Source: Faecalibacterium sp. HTF-F (GTDB lineage: Bacteria > Bacillota > Clostridia > Oscillospirales > Ruminococcaceae). From it: 64,000 nucleotides of DNA. Both the position numbers and the translations under genes were made by a program. A model generated the notes under the pieces. The model ran no database searches. It saw only the letters and a list, made by a program, of their open reading frames with translations, and had not been told where the DNA came from. The DNA is taken from assembly GCF_023347535.1 (NCBI RefSeq), contig NZ_CP094473.1, positions 868,001 through 932,000 on the forward strand. Reading direction: 5' to 3'. Within the stretch, counting starts at the first letter, position 1; every line of letters starts with the position of its first letter. Shown here in pieces: positions 16,559 through 24,414 of the stretch.

Positions 16559-16784
16559 CATGTGGCCAGAGAAACCCTATGATACACAGGGAGCTTGGCC
16601 ACATGGGGACTTGAACGAAGAAAATGCACATTTATCTTACGGAATAACAACAGATTTCTTCAAGTGGCCAGATTGGCCACATGGTAAAAATAACGTATCA
16701 ATGAAATAAAAAACCAAGTGGCCAAATAATTCAAGTTATAATAAAGTAAGATACTCTGGTCGGCGGCCAAATTTGGCCACATGG
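16559..16784. repeat. Array of TGGCCA palindromes in the DUF711-spoIIR spacer
   Basis: The 306-bp spacer has no gene. It carries three pairs of GTGGCCA ... TTGGCCACATGG: CATGTGGCCA (16559-16568) with TGGCCACATG (16596-16605); GTGGCCA (16664) GAT TGGCCAC (16674-16683); and GTGGCCA (16718) or GCGGCCA (16763) with TGGCCACATGG (16774-16784). The right half-site TTGGCCACATGG is identical in all three. Between the words the DNA is AT-rich. It looks like a multi-site operator or a repeat relic. Confidence 0.65.
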
Positions 16785-16790
16785 GCATTT

Positions 16791-18158
16791 TCAGTTCTTC
16801 AGCGACTGCATGGGGGCAGGCAGTCGACCGCCGCGGTTGATGAACACGGACGGGTCGTGCTGGTTCACGGCCATGATGGGGCCATAGCCCAGCAGACCGC
16901 CAAAGTCCAGCACCTCGCCGGCCTTGCGGCCAATGGCGGGAATGACGCGCACGGCGGTGGTCTTGCTGTTCACCATGCCGATGGCGGCTTCGTCGGCGAT
17001 CAGGGCGCTGATGACGGCCGGGGTGGTGTCGCCCGGGATGATGACCATATCGATGCCCACCGAGCAGACGGCGGTCATGGCTTCCAGCTTTTCAATGGTC
17101 AGGCAGCCGATCTCGGCGGCGTGAATCATGCCGGCGTCCTCGCTGACCGGGATGAAGGCACCGGACAGACCGCCCACGTGGTTGGAGGCCATCACGCCGC
17201 CCTTCTTCACGGCATCGTTCAGCAGGGCCAGACAGGCGGTGGTGCCGCAGCAGCCGCAGGTCTCAAGGCCCATCTCTTCCAGAATGTTGGCCACGCTGTC
17301 GCCAATGGCGGGGGTAGGTGCCAGCGACAGGTCGATGATGCCGGCGGGCACGCCCAGAGCCTTGGAGGCAAGGTTTGCCACCAGCTGGCCCACACGGGTG
17401 ATCTTGAAGGCGGTGCGCTTGACCAGCTCTGCCACCTCGTCGATGGGGGCATCCTTGGGCAGGCGGGCCAGTGCGGCGCGCACAGCGCCGGGACCGGAAA
17501 CGCCCACGTGGATCTCACAGTCCGGCTCGCCGGGGCCGTGGAATGCACCGGCCATGAAGGGGTTATCCTCCGGTGCGTTGCAGAACACCACCAGCTTTGC
17601 GGCACCGATGCACTGACGGTCGGCCGTCAGCTCGGAAGCCTTCTTGACGGCCTCGCCCATGAGCTTGACGGCGTCCATGTTCAGGCCTGCCTTGGTGGCG
17701 CCGATGTTCACCGAGCTGCACACGATGTCGGTCTCGGCCAGCGCACGGGGAATGGACTCGATCAGGCGGCGGTCACCGGCGGAGAAGCCCTTGTGCACCA
17801 GAGCACTGTAGCCGCCCACAAAGTTGACGCCCACCTTTTTGCCGGCGGCATCCAGGGTCTTTGCAAAATCCACGGGGTCGGCATCCGGGCAGGCGCCCAG
17901 CAGCATGGCGATGGGGGTGACACTGATGCGCTTGTTGATGATGGGGATACCATACTCGGCGCTGATGTGCTCCACGGTGGGCACAAGGCTTGCAGCCTTG
18001 GTGGTGATCTTGTTATAGATGTTCTCGCACGCCTTCTTCGGGTCCGGGTCGATGCAGTCCAGCAGGCTGATGCCCATGGTGACAGTGCGCACGTCCAGAT
18101 TGTCCTGAGTGAACATCTCGATGGTCTCGAGGATGTCACCGGTATTAAACATACTCAT
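16791..18158 (-). CDS. UPF0210/DUF711 (PFL) family protein
   Basis: A 455-residue member of the PFL/DUF711 family (archaeal and Firmicute UPF0210), distantly related to glycyl-radical enzyme folds but without a radical site; biochemical function is unknown. Recognised by [60 protein letters not shown] and the C-terminal [15 protein letters not shown]. It is always found next to the small ACT protein encoded 19 bp upstream here, implying a complex or ligand-controlled partner. No hairpin-plus-T terminator is seen after it; the TGGCCA array starts directly. Confidence 0.93.
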   Translation of the reverse strand: MSMFNTGDILETIEMFTQDNLDVRTVTMGISLLDCIDPDPKKACENIYNKITTKAASLVPTVEHISAEYGIPIINKRISVTPIAMLLGACPDADPVDFAKTLDAAGKKVGVNFVGGYSALVHKGFSAGDRRLIESIPRALAETDIVCSSVNIGATKAGLNMDAVKLMGEAVKKASELTADRQCIGAAKLVVFCNAPEDNPFMAGAFHGPGEPDCEIHVGVSGPGAVRAALARLPKDAPIDEVAELVKRTAFKITRVGQLVANLASKALGVPAGIIDLSLAPTPAIGDSVANILEEMGLETCGCCGTTACLALLNDAVKKGGVMASNHVGGLSGAFIPVSEDAGMIHAAEIGCLTIEKLEAMTAVCSVGIDMVIIPGDTTPAVISALIADEAAIGMVNSKTTAVRVIPAIGRKAGEVLDFGGLLGYGPIMAVNQHDPSVFINRGGRLPAPMQSLKN

Positions 18159-18176
18159 TGCAGTGTACTCCCTCCA

Positions 18177-18446
18177 TCAGATGGTGTGCATGGCGTCAAA
18201 GACTTCCTGACGGGTCACGTTGATCTGCATCCCCATCTCGGCGGCCAGTGCATCGCAGCGCTTGTGCAGCTCTTCGTGGCTCACATTGCACTTGGAGATA
18301 TCCACCAGCATGATCATGGCGAACATGCCCTGCAGGATGCTCTGGGTCACGTCCTCGATGTTGATGTTCAGTTCGGTGCACAGACCGGCGACCTTGGCAA
18401 CAACGCCCACGGTATCGTGACCAATGACGGTAATGAATGCTTTCAT
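18177..18446 (-). CDS. UPF0237 ACT-domain protein
   Basis: An 89-residue stand-alone ACT domain (MKAFITVIGHDTVGVVAKVAG...) that should bind a small ligand, probably an amino acid, as a dimer. GAGGGTGG precedes ATG 18446; an in-frame GTG at 18455 lies inside that ribosome binding site and is rejected. It sits just upstream of the DUF711 gene, the conserved pairing of the two families. A TATACT -10 (18514-18519, minus strand) with a weak -35 lies 70 bp upstream. Divergent from an Lrp-type regulator whose effector domain has the same ligand-binding fold. Confidence 0.93.
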   Translation of the reverse strand: MKAFITVIGHDTVGVVAKVAGLCTELNINIEDVTQSILQGMFAMIMLVDISKCNVSHEELHKRCDALAAEMGMQINVTRQEVFDAMHTI

Positions 18447-18678
18447 CGTTTCCACCCTCGTTTTCCTTTTGATGAACGGTGCCGCAAAAGCTCCGGCACA
18501 CTCTTACCCTTCCAGTATAGCAGATTTGGCAAAATTTGAACACACTTTTTGTAAAAAAGAACAGACACGAAGGGAAAAAGACATTCTATCCCAAAAATTG
18601 GGTGCAATCTTTTACAGCTTGTGCTATACTTATAAATAATTTATTTCCCGGTTACGGGCTGAGAAGGAGCAAGATACT

Positions 18679-19158
18679 ATGGAACAGCTTTTGAAGATCC
18701 TGGAAGACAATGCGCGGCTGCCCATTGAGGACATCGCCACGATGCTGAATAAATCTCCCGCCGAGGTGGCGGCCATGATCGATCTGGCCCGGGCGCAGGG
18801 CATCATCAAGGGCTACAAGACCCTTGTGGACTGGGAAAAGGCCGGGGTCAACCGTGTGGAGGCCGTCATCGAGCTGAATGTCAGCCCCAAGAAGAGCCGC
18901 GGCTTTGACGAGATCGCAGCCACCATTGCCTCCTTTGACGAAGTGGAGAGCGTGCTGCTGATGAGCGGCGGCTACGACCTGCAGCTGGTCATCAAGGGCC
19001 AGACCTTTCAGGAGATCGCCCTGTTCGTGGCAAAGCGCCTGTCCCCGCTGGACGATGTGCTGTCCACCGCCACCCACTTTGTGCTGCGCACCTATAAAAA
19101 GGAGGGCCGCCTGTATCAGGACGAAGAAATCGATGAAAGAGAGTGCACGGTGCTGTGA
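18679..19158 (+). CDS. Lrp/AsnC-family transcriptional regulator
   Basis: A 159-residue regulator with an N-terminal winged helix-turn-helix (EDNARLPIEDIATMLNKSPAEV) and a C-terminal RAM/ACT-like domain (VEAVIELNV...ESVLLMSGGYDLQLVIKG). It has GAGAAGGAG upstream and a -10-like TATACT at 18625. The TGA overlaps the ATG of the aminotransferase (TGATG), so the regulator and the enzyme are translationally coupled. Regulation of the aminotransferase or of amino-acid supply is the natural inference. It is divergent from the DUF711/ACT pair. Confidence 0.94.
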   Translation: MEQLLKILEDNARLPIEDIATMLNKSPAEVAAMIDLARAQGIIKGYKTLVDWEKAGVNRVEAVIELNVSPKKSRGFDEIAATIASFDEVESVLLMSGGYDLQLVIKGQTFQEIALFVAKRLSPLDDVLSTATHFVLRTYKKEGRLYQDEEIDERECTVL

Positions 19159-20342
19159 TGGACTACGATAAACTGATCGCGCCTGCCGCTGAGGCTATGC
19201 GTCCCTCCGGCATCCGCAAATTTTTCGATCTGGCTGCCGAAATGCCCGAGTGCATCAGTCTGGGCGTGGGCGAGCCGGACTTCAAAACGCCATGGGCCGT
19301 GCGCGAAGCCGGCATCGAGAGTCTGGAGCATGGCCGCACCCGCTACACCTCCAACGCAGGCCTGAAGGAGCTGCGCGCCGAGGTGGCAAAGTATCTGGAG
19401 CGCCGCATGGGCCTGCACTACGACCCGCTGCACGAGGTGCTCATCACGGTGGGCGGCAGCGAAGCCATTGATATGTGCATCCGCACGCTGGTGCAGCCCG
19501 GGGACGAGGTCATTATCCCGGAGCCCTGCTTTGTGTGCTACGAGCCCATCACCACCCTGTCCGGCGGTGTGCCGGTGCATGTGGCCTGCCGTCAGGAGGA
19601 CGAGTTCCGCCTGCGTGCCGATGCCCTCAAGGCTGCCATCACCCCCCGCACCAAGCTGCTCATCATGCCGTTCCCCAACAACCCCACCGGTGCGGTGATG
19701 GAGCGTGAGGATCTGGAAGCCGTTGCTGAGGTGCTGCGCGGCACCAACATCATGGTGCTCTCGGATGAGATCTACGCCGAGCTGAACTATGGCCTGCGGC
19801 CCCATGTGTCCATTGCCACCCTGCCCGATATGGCAGAGCGCACCATCGTGGTGAACGGCTTCTCCAAAACCTACGCCATGACCGGCTGGCGTCTGGGCTA
19901 TGCCTGCGGCCCGGCACCCATCATCCGGATCATGACCAAGATCCACCAGAGCGCCATCATGAGCGCTCCCACCACCAGCCAGTACGCCGCCATCACTGCC
20001 CTGAAGGAGTGCGACGGCGAGATCGACCGCATGCGCGACGAGTACAATATGCGCCGCCGCCTTGTGGTGAAGTCCTTCAACGATATGGGCCTGACCTGCT
20101 TTGAGCCGCGCGGTGCGTTCTACGCCTTCCCCTGCATCAAGAGTACGGGCATGAGCAGTCAGGATTTCTGCACGAAACTGCTGGAACAGAAGCATGTGGC
20201 CATCATCCCCGGCGACGCCTTTGGCGCATCCGGCGAAGGCTATGCCCGCATTTCCTACGCCTACAGCGTGGAGCATCTGAAGGAAGCGCTCCGGCGTATC
20301 CGGGAATTCCTGCAGGAAAACGGCATCTATCACGGCATCTGA
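19158..20342 (+). CDS. Class I/II (fold type I) PLP aminotransferase
   Basis: A 394-residue aminotransferase of the aspartate/aromatic type. Motifs: SLGVGEPDFKTPWAVREA, YTSNAGLKELR, the PNNPTGAVM segment, SDEIYAEL, and the PLP Schiff-base lysine in NGFSKTYAMTGWRLGY. The Arg that binds the substrate carboxylate is in GYARISYAYS. The substrate cannot be chosen from sequence. The start is ATG 19158, overlapping the regulator stop; an in-frame GTG at 19143 is unlikely. ispE follows 10 bp later. Confidence 0.94.
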   Translation: MDYDKLIAPAAEAMRPSGIRKFFDLAAEMPECISLGVGEPDFKTPWAVREAGIESLEHGRTRYTSNAGLKELRAEVAKYLERRMGLHYDPLHEVLITVGGSEAIDMCIRTLVQPGDEVIIPEPCFVCYEPITTLSGGVPVHVACRQEDEFRLRADALKAAITPRTKLLIMPFPNNPTGAVMEREDLEAVAEVLRGTNIMVLSDEIYAELNYGLRPHVSIATLPDMAERTIVVNGFSKTYAMTGWRLGYACGPAPIIRIMTKIHQSAIMSAPTTSQYAAITALKECDGEIDRMRDEYNMRRRLVVKSFNDMGLTCFEPRGAFYAFPCIKSTGMSSQDFCTKLLEQKHVAIIPGDAFGASGEGYARISYAYSVEHLKEALRRIREFLQENGIYHGI

Positions 20343-20352
20343 GGAGGAACAA

Positions 20353-21228
20353 ATGGCAAGGCTGAACTGCGTGACCGTTCTGGCCCCCGCAAAGCTCAAT
20401 CTGGCGCTGGATGTGGTGGGTCTTCTGCCGAGCGGCTACCATGATCTGGACATGACCATGCAGGCCATCACCCTCTACGAGCGGGTGGTGCTGCGCCGCA
20501 GCCCCTACCTGAACCTGCGGCTGCCGGGCAGTCTGGTGGCCCCCAATAACAAAAACACTGCCATCAAGGCAGCGCTGGCCTTTTTTGACTACACCGGCCT
20601 TCTGGCGGGTGTGGACATCACCATCTATAAGAATACCCCGGTGCGGGCAGGCATGGCAGGCGGCAGCGCCGACGCCGCCGCTGTGCTGGTGGGCATGAAC
20701 GAGCTGTACGGCGCACGGCTCTCCATGAGTGAGCTGTGTGCACTGGGCGCAAAGATCGGTGCGGACGTGCCCTTTGCCCTGATGGGCGGCACCTGCCGGG
20801 TGCAGGGCGTGGGAGACTTCCTCAAGGCCCTGCCGCCGGTGCCGGAGTGCTGGTTCACGGTGGTGATGCCGGACTACGGCGTTTCCACCCCGGAGGCCTT
20901 TGCGGCCTATGACCGGGTGGGCAGCAGCGTCCACCCGGACTGCGGCGCACAGGAAGCCGCCATTCGTGCCGGAGATCTGGACGCCCTTTGCGCCGCCGCC
21001 GGCAATGCGCTGGAAGAGTGCAGCGGAGCAAAGGATACCGGGGCCATCAAGACCCTGCTGCGGGAGCATGGCGCTGTCACCGCCCTGATGACCGGCAGCG
21101 GTGCGGCGGTGTTCGGCGTGTTCCGGGACGAAGGGGCCGCACGGGCCGCTGCACAGGCCGCAAAGCGGCGCTGGAAGCAGGTGTACGTGGCGCAGCCTGA
21201 CCGCGGCGGCGCACGGGTGAGCCGATAA
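20353..21228 (+). CDS. ispE: 4-diphosphocytidyl-2-C-methyl-D-erythritol kinase
   Basis: GHMP kinase of the non-mevalonate isoprenoid pathway, phosphorylating CDP-ME. The 291-residue product shows APAKLNLALDVVGLLPSGYHDL at the N-terminus, the ATP-binding glycine motif PVRAGMAGGSADAAAVL and the catalytic aspartate region GADVPFALMGG, then the C-terminal MTGSGAAVFGVF. GAGGAAC precedes the ATG. It is the last gene of the Lrp-aminotransferase transcript, ended by the hairpin at 21237-21287. Confidence 0.96.
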   Translation: MARLNCVTVLAPAKLNLALDVVGLLPSGYHDLDMTMQAITLYERVVLRRSPYLNLRLPGSLVAPNNKNTAIKAALAFFDYTGLLAGVDITIYKNTPVRAGMAGGSADAAAVLVGMNELYGARLSMSELCALGAKIGADVPFALMGGTCRVQGVGDFLKALPPVPECWFTVVMPDYGVSTPEAFAAYDRVGSSVHPDCGAQEAAIRAGDLDALCAAAGNALEECSGAKDTGAIKTLLREHGAVTALMTGSGAAVFGVFRDEGAARAAAQAAKRRWKQVYVAQPDRGGARVSR

Positions 21229-21236
21229 AAATGCAT

Positions 21237-21287
21237 AGACCTCCTTCCCACGGGGCATACTGTCCGCAAGGGAAGGAGGTCTTTTTT
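21237..21287 (+). terminator. ispE terminator that also contains the DUF378 ribosome binding site
   Basis: AGACCTCCTTCCC (21237-21249) pairs with GGGAAGGAGGTCT (21270-21282), 13 bp with no mismatch, then six T ending at the GTG start of the next gene (21288). The 3' arm holds the ideal Shine-Dalgarno AAGGAGG, so read-through messages should have the site masked. Confidence 0.88.
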
Positions 21288-21497
21288 GTGCAGACCTTTT
21301 ATAAAATCTGCCTGATCCTGTTGATCGTGGGCGGCATCAACTGGGGCCTTGTGGGGCTGTTCCAGTTCGATTTTGTGGGCTGGCTGCTGGGCGGCAGCGC
21401 ATCCATCTGGTCCCGCATCGTGTTCACACTGGTGGGCATCGCAGCCCTGTGCGGCATCCCGGGGCTGTTTTCGGACGAAAGTTCCTCTGAAAGCTGA
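21288..21497 (+). CDS. DUF378 small membrane protein (GTG start)
   Basis: A 69-residue protein with two hydrophobic segments (YKICLILLIVGGINWGLVGL and IVFTLVGIAALCGI) and the DUF378 hallmark GGINWGLVGLFQFD. Function is unknown; family members are short inner-membrane proteins. The start is GTG 21288 because AAGGAGG lies seven bases upstream; frames from 21231 would begin inside the terminator stem. It is followed by a bidirectional hairpin at 21513-21549. Confidence 0.88.
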   Translation: MQTFYKICLILLIVGGINWGLVGLFQFDFVGWLLGGSASIWSRIVFTLVGIAALCGIPGLFSDESSSES

Positions 21498-21512
21498 AAA
21501 ATCATGCAAAAA

Positions 21513-21549
21513 CAAAAGCACTTGCAAAACCAATTGCAGGTGCTTTTGC
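21513..21549. terminator. Bidirectional terminator between convergent genes
   Basis: CAAAAGCACTTGCAA (21513-21527) pairs with TTGCAGGTGCTTTTG (21535-21549 region) with one G-T. T-rich on both sides, it serves both the DUF378 gene and the redoxin gene. Confidence 0.85.
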
Positions 21550-21557
21550 TTGTTGAC

Positions 21558-22205
21558 TCAATTACTGCTTCCGTCCAGATCATCCCACCCCACAAGGTCC
21601 GGCAGGGTGAGCGTCTCGTCCGAGCAGTGGGGATGTGCACGCCGCTGGTCCTCGGCCATGGTGCGCACCACCTCGCGGGTGATCTCCCGGATGGCGGCGC
21701 AGTCCTCGGGCAGGTCGGTCTGGCTGCGGCCGGAGTGGGTGAACAGGATCCTGCCCTGATGGCCCACCACCAGCGTCAGCGGCAGCAGCTGCGGGGCGCT
21801 GGTGTCGTAGCGGTAGCCCTGCTCTCTGGCGGTTTTGTAGATGCGCTGGGCCGCAAAGCTCCAGCTCAGGATGCCCCGGGCCTGCTCCACGCCCAGATAA
21901 CCGTACAGCACCCCCGGCGCGTCGCAGATGAGCGTGAAGGGAAACTCGGCTCCCTGTGTGGCTTTTGCCACCGTGCGGGGCGAAGAGCGCACCACGCAGG
22001 CCAGCCGCACGCCGCGCAGTCTGGGCAGGGTCTGCAGGTAGCGGGTCAGGTATTCCCGGGTGACAGGGTGGTCGAAGGCTGGCAGGAAGATCATCGCCAG
22101 CGGGTGCTCACCCTCGCACAGCTTATAAAAATCGTTTCCCGGTGTGGTGGGGGTATCAAAGGTGAAACGGGGGATGGAGGTGCCAACCAGATGTTCTGAC
22201 TTCAT
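21558..22205 (-). CDS. Redoxin/AhpC-TSA-like protein lacking the peroxidatic cysteine
   Basis: A 215-residue thioredoxin-fold protein. The order of segments follows peroxiredoxins: VGTSIPRFTFDTP, then LAMIFLPAFDHPVTREYL where PxxxTxxC would be expected, FPFTLICDAPGVLYGYLGV, and LPLTLVVGHQGRILFTHSGRSQTDLP. In the active-site position a PAFDHPVT sequence replaces the cysteine-containing motif, so peroxidase activity is doubtful. Start ATG 22205 was preferred over 22256, because only from here does the family N-terminus begin; the ribosome binding site is weak. It follows the structured RNA at 22296-22470 on the same strand. Confidence 0.75.
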   Translation of the reverse strand: MKSEHLVGTSIPRFTFDTPTTPGNDFYKLCEGEHPLAMIFLPAFDHPVTREYLTRYLQTLPRLRGVRLACVVRSSPRTVAKATQGAEFPFTLICDAPGVLYGYLGVEQARGILSWSFAAQRIYKTAREQGYRYDTSAPQLLPLTLVVGHQGRILFTHSGRSQTDLPEDCAAIREITREVVRTMAEDQRRAHPHCSDETLTLPDLVGWDDLDGSSN

Positions 22206-22295
22206 GCCGCAATGCACATCCTTTCCATATTCAGGGAAATAAAAAAATCCACACACTGTCTCTGTTTTTGCAGAGGACAGCGGTGGATGGATTGC

Positions 22296-22470
22296 TATAA
22301 AAAGATCCCGCCCGGTCGTCTGCGGTCAATCAAACCTACCCTTACGGACAGGTGGGTGCCCTGTCGCCGGATTCACGCTTCCTCATCGAACCTCCATGGT
22401 CGACCCATGGCGGGGAGGTCTGCAATCCGCCGGAGAACTCCGGGCTCCCGTTGAATGATTAGTAGGATCA
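22296..22470 (-). ncRNA. Probable 6S RNA (or unidentified structured leader)
   Basis: A roughly 170-nt rod-like fold on the minus strand: GCCCG/CGGGC and GCGG/CCGC closing pairs, then AGACCTCCCC pairing with GGGTAGGTTT, and terminal hairpins CCATGG-GTCGA-CCATGG and GACAGG-GCACCCA-CCTGTC. It ends GGGCGGGATC followed by five T (22299-22303). The CACCCACCTG ... AAGGGTAGG part resembles the 3' side of the 6S central bubble. TACTAAT and TTGTTG upstream may be its promoter. An alternative is a cis-acting leader of the redoxin gene. There is no protein gene in this 320-bp spacer. Confidence 0.5.
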
Positions 22471-22527
22471 TATAAACCGCAACAAATCGAGCCGGGCAGG
22501 AAGTCTTGCCGGGTAATTTGTCTGGAA

Positions 22528-22842
22528 TTATTCTTCGATGTCGTACTCGTCGCTCAGGCGCTCTTCAAACAGCTTGCCCAGCTCCAGCAGCAGTTCGTCG
22601 TCATCCACGACGTCCAGATACTCGCCTTCATCGTCTTCGCCGACGCTCAGGATGACCAGCTGAGCGTTCTCAGCCTCTTCCTCGGTCTCGGCGTATTCCA
22701 CAGCAGCCAGATAATGCACGCCCTTGTAGTCCAGCGCATCGATCACCTCAAACGTGATCTCGTTGCCGTCCTCATCTTCCAGGGTCATCAGGTCGGGCTG
22801 ATTTTCCTCTTCGGTATTGGGGTTCTTGATCTCATCAGACAT
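22528..22842 (-). CDS. DUF1292 family protein
   Basis: A 104-residue, very acidic protein (MSDEIKNPNTEEENQPDLMTLEDEDGNEITFEVIDAL...). The family, often named YrzB, is widespread in Firmicutes; its function is unknown, with frequent linkage to RuvX/YqgF and alanyl-tRNA synthetase operons. Here ruvX is 1 kb away on the same strand, but a plus-strand gene intervenes. The start is ATG 22842 with AGGAGA nine bases upstream; the longer frame to 22977 has no support. Confidence 0.92.
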   Translation of the reverse strand: MSDEIKNPNTEEENQPDLMTLEDEDGNEITFEVIDALDYKGVHYLAAVEYAETEEEAENAQLVILSVGEDDEGEYLDVVDDDELLLELGKLFEERLSDEYDIEE

Positions 22843-23081
22843 AGATAGCGTCTCCTGTATCGTGTCATAAAACGGGCCGCTTGTGTGCCGCCCGCTCGGG
22901 TCTGCATATAGTGTAGCGTTTTTTTGCCTGCTCGTCAAGATGCTTTTTCGCACAGAAATTGTGTAACAAATTTTCACGCATTTGCTCTCGCACTCTGGGG
23001 CAGAATATGATATACTATCCTCTGAATCTTTTGCGCACGGTGTGCCGTGCGGTTACTAGAGTGTATGGAGCGTGGGTGAAA

Positions 23082-23810
23082 ATGATGCATAAAAAAAGAT
23101 GGGCGGCACTGGTGCTGGCAGCAGCACTGGCCCTGACCGGCTGCAGCTTTGGCGGCGTCGGCGGAGGCGGTAGCACCGCCCAGAAGATCGACCGCCCGGC
23201 GGTGGAGTCGGCAGAGCTGCAGTTCACCCACCCGGCGGCGGGGGATACCGTTGCGGTGTTCGATACCTCGGCGGGCGTGTTCCGGGCGGTGCTCTTCCCG
23301 GATAAGGCCCCGCAGGCCTATGATAACTTTGTGGGCCTTGTGCAGGCGGGTTACTACAACGGCCTGACAGTCTCCCGTGTGGAGAGCGGCTTTGTGGTAG
23401 AGGCCGGACAGGGGGCCGACGGCAGGGGCAACACCATCTGGAACGGCGGCCGCTACCCGGCTGAGACCACCGACAGCCTGCACCATTATTCCGGTGCCCT
23501 GTGCATGGGCACGGATGTTTCCGGCGAGTGCGCCAGCGTCTTTTACGTGGTGCAGACCCTGCCGGGAGAGCAGTCTGTGACGCAGGAGCTGGTGGATCAG
23601 ATGAACAGTGCCGGCTACCGCGCAGAGGTCGTTTCTGCCTACCAGACGGCGGGCGGTGCGCCCTACCTCGACTACACCGACACGGTATTGGGACAGGTGT
23701 ACGAGGGCATGGACGTGGTGGATGCCATCGGCCAGACCGCCGTGGACGAAAACCAGAAGCCCCGTGAGGACATCACCATCAACAGCGTGAGCATTACGCA
23801 GTACGAATAA
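23082..23810 (+). CDS. Cyclophilin-type peptidyl-prolyl isomerase lipoprotein
   Basis: A 242-residue exported protein. The N-terminus MMHKKRWAALVLAAALALTGCS is a lipoprotein signal with lipobox ALTGC, so the mature protein is anchored by Cys at the outer face of the membrane. A Gly-rich linker follows, and then the cyclophilin fold (VFRAVLFPDKAPQAYDNFVGLVQAGYYNG, later SGALCMG, SVFYVVQT, VLGQVYEGMDVVDAI). It should assist folding of secreted proteins. Some catalytic positions are changed (FHR is absent, replaced by SRVE), so activity may be reduced. TATGAT at 23006 with TTGCTC (18 bp) is a plausible promoter. Confidence 0.9.
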   Translation: MMHKKRWAALVLAAALALTGCSFGGVGGGGSTAQKIDRPAVESAELQFTHPAAGDTVAVFDTSAGVFRAVLFPDKAPQAYDNFVGLVQAGYYNGLTVSRVESGFVVEAGQGADGRGNTIWNGGRYPAETTDSLHHYSGALCMGTDVSGECASVFYVVQTLPGEQSVTQELVDQMNSAGYRAEVVSAYQTAGGAPYLDYTDTVLGQVYEGMDVVDAIGQTAVDENQKPREDITINSVSITQYE

Positions 23811-23840
23811 GAAAAAGGACACCGTCAGGTGTCCTTTTTC
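23811..23840. terminator. Bidirectional terminator
   Basis: GAAAAAGGACACC (23811-23823), loop GTCA, GGTGTCCTTTTTC (23828-23840): a perfect 13-bp stem between two convergent stop codons. Confidence 0.94.
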
Positions 23841-24272
23841 TTATATTTCCCCCGGGTGCTCCTTCCGCCACGCAAGATAGTCATCCAGAATGACCGTGGC
23901 GCTCACAGAGTCCAGAATTTCCTTCCGCTTTGTGCCAAAGGTGCCGCTCTCGTCCAGCAGGTCGGCAGCGGCGCAGGTGGTCTGGCGCTCGTCCCACATG
24001 CGCACGGGCAGGCCGCTCCAGATTTCGACCGTTTTTGCCAGCTTGCGGCTCTTGGCGGCGCGCTCGCCCTCGGTGCCGTCCATGTTCAGCGGCAGACCGA
24101 TGACGATGAGCTCGGCACCGATCTCCTTTGCCACCTCGCATACCCGGGCGGCTACCTTGTTGCGGGCTTTCAGGGTGATCTGCGGGGTGATGGCTGTGGT
24201 CAGGAACTCGGTGCGGTCACAGGTGGCAAGGCCGGTGCGGCTGTCGCCGTAGTCAACAGCTAAAATTTTCAT
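23841..24272 (-). CDS. ruvX: Holliday junction resolvase-like RuvX (YqgF)
   Basis: A 143-residue RNase H-fold protein with the family start MKILAVDYGDSRTGLATCD, the IVIGLPLNMDGTEGERAAKSRKLA middle and the VRMWDERQTTCAA and DSVSATVILDDYL ends that bear the acidic catalytic residues. It is thought to process Holliday junctions and, in some bacteria, the 16S rRNA 5' end. ATG 24272 is preceded by AGAGGAAG. The frame further upstream to 24452 overlaps addB's control region and is not used. It is divergent from addB. Confidence 0.95.
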   Translation of the reverse strand: MKILAVDYGDSRTGLATCDRTEFLTTAITPQITLKARNKVAARVCEVAKEIGAELIVIGLPLNMDGTEGERAAKSRKLAKTVEIWSGLPVRMWDERQTTCAAADLLDESGTFGTKRKEILDSVSATVILDDYLAWRKEHPGEI

Positions 24273-24414
24273 ACAGGCTTCCTCTCTTGTGTGGAAAAGT
24301 TTGTCGGTCCAAGTGTACCACAGCTGCAGGCTAAAGGGTAGAGAATCACACTTTTTTTGAGAGGATTTTCGTGTTACAATAAACACAAATCGTTTTTCAA
24401 GGAGGAAGTGCCCC

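Noticed and set aside
16559..16784. CRISPR-like repeat array
   Set aside because: Units are short palindromes with unequal spacing, and there are no cas genes.
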